This document shows, in pieces, positions 56,071 through 64,000 of a DNA stretch of 64,000 nucleotides. Positions within the stretch are counted from its first letter, which is position 1; the number at the start of each line of letters is the position of its first letter. The notes beneath the pieces were generated by a model that worked only from the letters and a program-made list of their open reading frames with translations, was not told the DNA's origin and did no database searches. The DNA is from Chrysemys picta bellii. Its lineage: Eukaryota; Chordata; Testudines; Emydidae. The translations under genes were made by a program, and so were the position numbers. The stretch spans positions 20,446,824 through 20,510,823 of the forward strand of contig NC_088801.1 of assembly GCF_011386835.1 (NCBI RefSeq), given 5' to 3'.

Positions 56071-56678
56071 CAGAGGTGAAAGTAAGCTGGTATGCCCCGG
56101 TACGGCGTACTGGCAAGAGCCGGTGCACCGTACCGGGGCGGCCCGGCTTCCCCAGGTGGCAATTTAAAGGCCCTGGGGCTCCCAGCAGGCCCTTTAAATT
56201 GCCGCCAGAGCCCCACTGCTGGAGCCCTGGAGTAGCAGCGGGGCTCCGGGGGTTATTTAAAGGGCTGGGGCTCCCGCTGCCTCTACTGCCCTGGGCCCTT
56301 TAAATAGCTGCCGGAGCCCCGCTGCCGCTACCCCAGGGCTCCGGGGGCTATTTAAAGGGTTGGGGCATTAGAACTAGGGGAGCCCTGGGCCCTTTAAATA
56401 GCCCCCAGAGCTCTGGGGTAGCAGCGGCAGCCGGGGGCTCCAGCAGCGGTTTAAAGGGCCGGGGCGGCTGAGCCCTGGGCCCTTTAAACTGCTGCTGGAG
56501 CCCCCGGCTGCCCCTGCTACCCCGGCGGGGGAGGGGAGGGCAGGGCACAGGACAGGGCGGGCTGGGGCTGGCTCTGACCCCCCATCCCTTCTGCCTGAGG
56601 CCCCGCCCCTTCCAGGGGCCAGTGCTGGCCCCAACCCAGCTCCGTACCTGTAAGTCCATATTTCTACTTTCACCCCTG
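56071..56678. mobile_element. hAT-type foldback, CAGRGGTGAAAGT ends (copy 2), perfect duplication
   Basis: 608 bp from CAGAGGTGAAAGTAAGC to CTACTTTCACCCCTG, flanked by identical 8-bp gttagaac (56063-56070 and 56679-56686). The interior is built of about eight GC-rich modules alternating GGCCCTTTAAAT and its reverse complement. ORFs of 93-128 codons on both strands are by-products. Confidence 0.95.
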
Positions 56679-60478
<3,800 letters not shown>

Positions 60479-60834
60479 CAGTGGTCCCCAAACTTTTTCT
60501 GTCACGTCTCAACTTACTCGTAATGTAATCTATCCGTCCACTCCCCACCCAGCCGTAGCTGGGGCCAGGAGCCGGGGCTGGGGCCAGGGCAAGAGCTGAG
60601 GCCGCGGCCGTGAGCAGAGCCGCAATCAGAGCCGGGTGCCGCAGCTGGGAGTGGGGCCATGGCGTGAGGCCATGGCTGGGACCGAGGCTGGGGCCAGAGG
60701 GAAGTTGGGGGCAGAGCGGGGCTGAGTGGCGCTTCCCCCTGTGGGGGCTCTCCTGCCCCCCCCCCCCCGTGCTCCCACCAAATGTTCCTCTGTGCCCCCT
60801 TATGGGAGCTGCCCCACAGTTTGGGGACCCACTA
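60479..60834. mobile_element. hAT-type element, CAGTGGTCCCCAAACTT ends
   Basis: 356 bp from CAGTGGTCCCCAAACTTT to AGTTTGGGGACCCACTA, with flanks ctttagag and cttttgag, a 7-of-8 match. The ends are the classic hAT (Charlie-like) terminus. The centre is GC-rich with (GGGGCC)-like sequence and ten C in a row. No transposase. Confidence 0.9.
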
Positions 60835-60842
60835 CTTTTGAG

Positions 60843-62270
60843 GGATGAATTTAACCCAAGAGGAAATACATCACACAATTAAAAAGGAATGTAGCCACGT
60901 GCTTGGCAAACAGCAAGGCATTGATTTAGATCATTCTGTAAGTACATGGACTACAGAAGAAACAGCAGGTTGGTCCACAAATCTAAACGTTAATGGCAGA
61001 GTTGTATCTGTTAAAATGGATATGAAGATAATGCAATGTTATTCCAAGGAAAATATATAATATATAACTACCTAAATCTAAAACAAAGCTTCTTCCACAT
61101 TCAGAGAATAAAGTATTACTAGAAGGGAAAGTAACTATTACAACTTATTCTTAAAACCAGTAACACTTGACAATACTTTTTCAAAAGATAAATGGGCACC
61201 TGCCACTTATGCTGAGTCTGAAAAATTATGCCACCAAGTTATCTTAAAAATGTTGGGTGTACACACCACACAATTACATAAAAAGTAGACCGAAAGCATA
61301 ATGAGAGACATTTGAGATGATTTCCTAGACCTAAGATATCTGGATAGAGAATAGCACATGAAGACTAACAAATCATTAACTGCTGTGATCCAGCTGACAA
61401 GAAAAAAATATATAACATGAAGTAAAGTGAATTAGTTATTGAAAAGATACACACACTCAGCCTGTGCAACTGGAAGGCTAAATAAAGTATAGATGGATCC
61501 ACAAGCTGCAGGGATTCACATGATTTACATAAAGCCATAATGTGAACATTATCCTTTCAAAAAATTTTAAGTGGCAACTAAGTGCTCAGAAGCAAAAAAT
61601 ATTCCATGTCAGATGCAGGACATGCATTTTGGTAATAAAAGTTAGAGAAGGCATACTCTAAGGAAGTGATTTTAATAAACCACTTTGACACTAACAATTT
61701 AAATGAATGGTATTTGGTATTAGTTCTGCTCCTGAGGTATTTTAATGCATATCGTTGGTGTTGAAGTTGTACTGGATGATTATTTAATTTGGTCAAAAGT
61801 CCTTAAACACAATGAAAGATGTAGGCAAATTATGCATTTAGTGTGTGAAATACATAATCTTGGGACATTTTTTTAATGTATCTGTAGTGGAAAAAAGTTG
61901 AACAAAGATGGATTAATTTCTGACCCAGATAAAATAAAAGCACTTCTTGAAACACCAATTCCTAAACATAAAGAGATCTACAGAGGCTCATGGGTATGAT
62001 AAACGGTTTGGGGAAAATTTTAATTCCAAATTTCTAAGATCAATAGATCTTTAGAGAATTGCTGAAAAATGATAATGCCTCAGATTTATAGTACAGATAT
62101 AAAAAGGCATATCAGTAAGCAAATACTTAGCATCAGTTTTAACATAATGAAGCCAATTCCACTGCCAGTATATGGATTTTATGAAGAATTAGTTGTATGG
62201 CCAAGTACCAATATATTAAACAACAAACGTGTCCTTGTTCCATTTGTAAATGGTACATGAACTGTCCTGA
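60843..62270 (+). mobile_element. Ty3/Gypsy pol fossil
   Basis: Plus-strand, heavily broken pol of an LTR retrotransposon. A segment at 60930-61060 resembles the retropepsin neighbourhood but its catalytic triplet is degraded. Around 61560-61740 scattered pieces follow the order of Gypsy reverse-transcriptase motifs A and B. 61754-61798 reads VGVEVVLDDYLIWSK, the motif C block. 61922-61975 reads DPDKIKALLETPIPKHKE, the block before the RNase H junction. Stops and frameshifts occur throughout. No LTRs are visible within the window. The hAT element at 60479 lies immediately upstream. Inactive and old. Confidence 0.72.
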
Positions 62271-64000
62271 TTTCTGCAAGTATATTTATCAATCGTAACT
62301 ATTCACTGAATAACTAGATCATTTTTTCAGTTTAGGATTGTGATTGGTCATCTAAATCATAGTCTTGTTTTTGCTATCTGAATGGATTACTGGAACTTTT
62401 AAAACAGGAGATAAGGAATAGCAGTTAACAAACAACAAAAAACTAATTCTCTTGATAGTGCATGTCATGATATAACATTATAAACAAGACTTCTGTAAAG
62501 GAAAATAAAGTGTCTCTACTCTATTAGAATTCTTTTGACCATGTCATGAAAAAGAATTGATAAAGGAGAAGTGGTTGGCATAACTTATTTGGACTTTCAA
62601 AAACCTTTAATAAGTCTTTCAACAGGCTATTTAGAAAATTAAGTTTATTTTTATGGAGTGCATTTGTGTTTATTTACGTAGTTACAGTAAGTCAAAGCTA
62701 TAGGGTTTACATTTTGCTCAGATTAATTAGTTATGTAGTTGCAAATGGCAATCTTAATGTTTACATTTCCTGATTTCTTGTGATTTTTTAACTATGCAGC
62801 CTTCAATACTGCATTAATATAGTTTTATGAATTTGAAATCCGTAAGACTGAAGAGCTTAGCTGATTTGCTTTGGGACCATACTATGCATGTAAACTGTGA
62901 CATGAAGCTAAATTCAGTGTTGATGTAAGAGTGCACAACTCCATTGGTGTCAACATTTGCAATTCCAGGCTTGGCTGAAATCAGGAAGTACAGAGGTGAT
63001 TGAAAAGGGGCCTGGGATGGGGGGAGGAGCGGAGGGGAGAGTCAAACTTTTCTCAAACATCTGAAGAGGTTTATGTAGCTTTAGTTTAAGTTTAGCAAAT
63101 AAATCTTTCCCAAATTTTATCTGAACTAATTCATTCACCTATGATAGCTATTGGAGTAACTCATGGTGTCTCATACTGCTGAATTTTCATGATTCTAGAG
63201 TAAATTGTTCTACTGAATATAATTATACTTGGAGGAAGCAGACGAGGGAAATAATGGATATTTATAAAGAAAAGATATTTGGCATTGATCCTAAATTATG
63301 TTAAGTAACTATAGCAACCCATATCTCTGGACTGTAACAGCCTGATCCAAAGCTTACGGAAGTCAATGGGAGTCTTATAGCTTGGAAACTAGGAGCCATT
63401 GCATTAGTCAATCTACTGTATGCATGTGCGTTTGAAAGACTGCAACACAGGGATAGCATTTGCATACAAGATTTTCTTTATTAATCAGGAATGAACAATG
63501 TTCGAACACTATACACTTTTCTGGACACACAGGTGTCTAAAGACAGGCAGCAGTGCACCATGATTTTAAAGTACATGACCATGTGCTTTATTTCATGTGT
63601 GAAGATGGTTACATAAAATTTGTGTGACCAAGTACTATGACAGGCAATTTAAACTAAGTGATGTTCAAATGTATTATTCCTTCTTTCACTGTGTATTTTG
63701 CATGAAAGACATCAAGTAATTATGTCCACTTCAGTGGACTTCCTTCGTCCTGCCCTTTCCACATTTTAAGATGTATTTGAACTGTGGAAAAAACATGCTG
63801 TTTGTGATGTCAAAACATTTTACACTTATTGTGACATTTTAATATTAAATATAGGTTAAAGAAATTCTGCTGCTGGAGAGAAGCAGAAGGTGAAAACAGC
63901 ATGTTAGCTGCAGAGAGAGAGAGAAAGAGAGCATGCGCTATCACATAGTATAAGAAATGCATCTAGTAGGCCATTCCCTCAGTAATAGAAATACAATGTG
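62271..64000. other. Presumed VWDE intron, unassigned
   Basis: No EGF exon or other coding exon recognised. A dispersed short piece lies near 63340-63375 (CCTGATCCAAAGCTTACGGA ... CAATGGGAGTC), and a purine (GAGA)n stretch at 63914-63932. Confidence 0.35.

Overview
This is vertebrate nuclear DNA, most likely from a turtle. It is AT-rich, its coding signal is split into short phase-1 exons, and the remaining recognisable sequence is interspersed repeats. Several repeats are of kinds I associate with turtles: a CR1 LINE ending in CATAGACT repeats, short hAT-type foldback elements starting TAGGGTGACCAG or TAGGGCCCTACC, a short retroposon beginning GGTTTCAGAGTAGCAGCCGTG, a DIRS retrotransposon and a Penelope-like element. 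The species assignment is from memory of these families, not from a search.

Host gene: one gene is visible, on the minus strand. Seven exons at 59303-59398, 58417-58512, 57519-57614, 54856-54951, 38437-38532, 37134-37229 and 29586-29680 each encode one EGF-like domain with canonical splice sites. The first six are exactly 96 bp and phase 1-1. Repeat spacing and the order of the last four repeats fit the C-terminal EGF array of VWDE (von Willebrand factor D and EGF domain-containing protein). The gene enters from beyond 64000. Its 3' end is at or just below 29586, so roughly 1-29000 is probably intergenic sequence downstream of it. I found no second host gene.

Mobile DNA, left to right: hAT foldback (1654-1987) inside an LTR-like repeat (about 1362-2757); foldback element (3235-3409); Penelope-like relic (about 5000-6126); DIRS retrotransposon with gag, RT/RNase H and tyrosine recombinase regions (about 6779-11539, minus); hAT foldbacks at 11540 and 15698; CR1 LINE with a nearly open ORF2 (about 25489-27545, minus); TAGGGTGACC foldbacks at 27803 and 45433; CR1 tail (about 28478); degraded LINE fragments (about 32560 and 34140); a retroposon with a perfect 13-bp duplication (35771-35910); foldbacks at 36453, 40956, 41674 and 42829, two of them inside a second copy of the LTR-like repeat (about 40360-42165); hAT foldbacks at 50687, 52741, 56071 and 60479; an ancient MIR/CORE-SINE (about 52440-52640); and a fossil Ty3/Gypsy pol region (about 60843-62270).

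Nothing here looks like a new functional system. The points most worth checking are the unusual last EGF exon of VWDE, the DIRS terminal repeat layout, the single nonsense codon in the CR1 ORF2, and the Gypsy fossil, which is only visible by reading across broken frames.
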